Part shown: piece by piece, positions 23,614 to 24,615 of the stretch
Position numbering within the stretch: the first letter of the stretch is position 1
Layout: every line of letters starts with the position of its first letter
The notes under the pieces: generated by a model
The model's input: the letters and a program-made list of their open reading frames with translations, nothing else
Database searches by the model: none
What the model was told of the DNA's origin: nothing
Translations under genes and position numbers: made by a program
Assembly: GCA_964488495.1 (NCBI GenBank)
Contig: CAZAUQ010000036.1
Span: 1-24,615 of the forward strand
Origin: UBA1402 sp964488495
GTDB taxonomy: Bacteria; Bacteroidota; Bacteroidia; Bacteroidales; UBA1402
Length of the DNA: 24,615 nucleotides
Direction of reading: 5' to 3'

Positions 23614-24615
23614 ATGAAAACGATACACGGCATAATTGGCTTTTTCATGACATTCTTACTGCTGTATTCTTGTCAGAATGCCTGGGAGGAACATTATCTC
23701 CCGGAAGCTGTCAGCTCCGAAAACATGGAAGTATTCAGGGGCGATGCGCTGAGCTTTATCAAATCGAGCGAGGATTTAAGCCTGTTGAGCGACCTGATGG
23801 AAAGCTACGGCATAAGTTCCGGTATCACCCGGGACGGAGGCTATACTTTTATTGTATACACCGATTCAGTGATGCAAAACAGGCCTGCGGGCAACGACTC
23901 CCTGCTGGTGTTGAACTGTGTTTCCGATCTGGCCCTGCCTCCTTCCAGGCTCAAAGAGGGTTTCGGTATTTATACCCGTTCAGGTAAAAATATATGGGTT
24001 TACGAAAGAGATAGCTGCATTTACCTGGATGAGGTAAAAATCAGCCGCAGCATCAAGGTGGACAACGGTTATGTTTATTATGTGGAAGACTTAATTCCCA
24101 TACGCCAATCTGTTTATGACCACCTGAAGCAACTGGGGCCGGACTATTCCCGTTTTGTTGCCTTGGTAGAGCGTTTCGAAGAACGCTATTTTGATAAGGA
24201 AAAAAGTATACCCAATGGCATAGATCCCATGGGAAATACAACCTACGATACCACCTGGTCTGTACGCAATACCTTGATGGACAGATATACGGCTGAGGGC
24301 TTAAAATACTGGGACATGCGCTCGGAAGATTTCGTAAGCACTGTATTCATACCCTCGAACGATTTGATCGATCAGGCCATAAATGCAGCTTTAGACAGCA
24401 TTCCCCTCTGGCTGGGCCGCGATACTACCGCCGACGATCGGGCCAAATTTGAACGCTGGATAGTCAGAGCCTGCTTTGTTGACAGGCGCCTGAGCGAAGA
24501 AGAACTGTCTCCGCAGGCTCCGTCCTTTGATTGCGTGGGGGCTCATCAGCTCATTATCGATCAGAGCCAGGACGTCATGAAATACCAAAGCATAGAGCCT
24601 GCCCGCTGGAATCCG
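23614..24615 (+). CDS. FAS1-like lipoprotein, 5' part (runs off the window)
   Basis: An open frame of 334 codons from the ATG at 23614 to the last base, with no stop in the window. The signal segment ends in LLLYSC (C20), followed by QNAWEEHYLPE, an N-terminus similar to that of the first FAS1 lipoprotein in this operon (CQNKMDLYYQEP). A diverged FAS1-like unit spans about 45-163 and ends NGYVYYVEDLIPI. A second begins near 166 with STVFIPSNDLIDQAI (242-256), the clearest FAS1 H1 motif here. It follows the previous gene by 10 bases and is evidently the next member of the same operon. The C-terminus is missing, so the number of repeats and any extra domain are unknown. Confidence 0.82.
   Translation, partial: MKTIHGIIGFFMTFLLLYSCQNAWEEHYLPEAVSSENMEVFRGDALSFIKSSEDLSLLSDLMESYGISSGITRDGGYTFIVYTDSVMQNRPAGNDSLLVLNCVSDLALPPSRLKEGFGIYTRSGKNIWVYERDSCIYLDEVKISRSIKVDNGYVYYVEDLIPIRQSVYDHLKQLGPDYSRFVALVERFEERYFDKEKSIPNGIDPMGNTTYDTTWSVRNTLMDRYTAEGLKYWDMRSEDFVSTVFIPSNDLIDQAINAALDSIPLWLGRDTTADDRAKFERWIVRACFVDRRLSEEELSPQAPSFDCVGAHQLIIDQSQDVMKYQSIEPARWNP

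Noticed and set aside
1..24615. CRISPR arrays, insertion sequences, prophage or toxin-antitoxin modules
   Set aside because: No regularly spaced repeats, transposase or integrase motifs, or terminal inverted repeats were seen on either strand.

Overview
The window looks like a Bacteroidota chromosome segment, most likely Bacteroidales. The evidence is a SusC/SusD pair, a PorZ-type type IX secretion (T9SS) protein, a ferredoxin-dependent 2-oxoacid oxidoreductase with fused gamma-alpha subunit, ATP-type PEP carboxykinase, Bacteroidota-style promoters (TTTG / TAnnTTTG), relaxed lipoboxes and no clear Shine-Dalgarno sites. The family-level assignment is inference. A run of exactly 100 Ns flanked by a 55-base identical overlap shows that this is a draft scaffold, probably short-read or metagenomic.

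Left part (1-1924): the C-terminal end of a lipocalin (Blc type), a bidirectional terminator, two divergently transcribed tRNA genes (tRNA-Phe on minus, tRNA-Pro on plus) with recognisable promoters, then serS. Middle part on the minus strand (1947-10245): pckA, and a five-gene run korA-korB-alpha/beta hydrolase-crtI-type-crtB-type. KorAB interconverts a 2-oxoacid and acyl-CoA with ferredoxin. PEP carboxykinase sits at the PEP/oxaloacetate node. The Crt pair should make a desaturated polyprenoid pigment or related isoprenoid. Plus strand (10318-14318): nadA, rdgB and porZ, ending at a terminator at 14360-14383.

Right part (14385-24615): one tightly packed plus-strand operon that begins just after that terminator. 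It encodes a four-repeat fasciclin (FAS1) lipoprotein, a SusC-type TonB-dependent transporter (split by the assembly gap), a SusD-type lipoprotein, a FAS1 lipoprotein with an unassigned C-terminal domain, and a further FAS1-like lipoprotein cut by the window end. Intergenic spacings are 22, 10, 1 and 10 bases. No glycoside hydrolase, lyase, peptidase or regulator is visible with it. This FAS1-SusCD-FAS1-FAS1 locus is the best candidate for an under-described system: an outer-membrane importer or adhesion complex of unknown ligand, built with FAS1 proteins instead of degradative enzymes.

No intergenic stretch over 300 bases lacks features. The 158-582 stretch holds terminators, promoters and the two tRNA genes. 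No CRISPR array, insertion sequence or prophage gene was seen.
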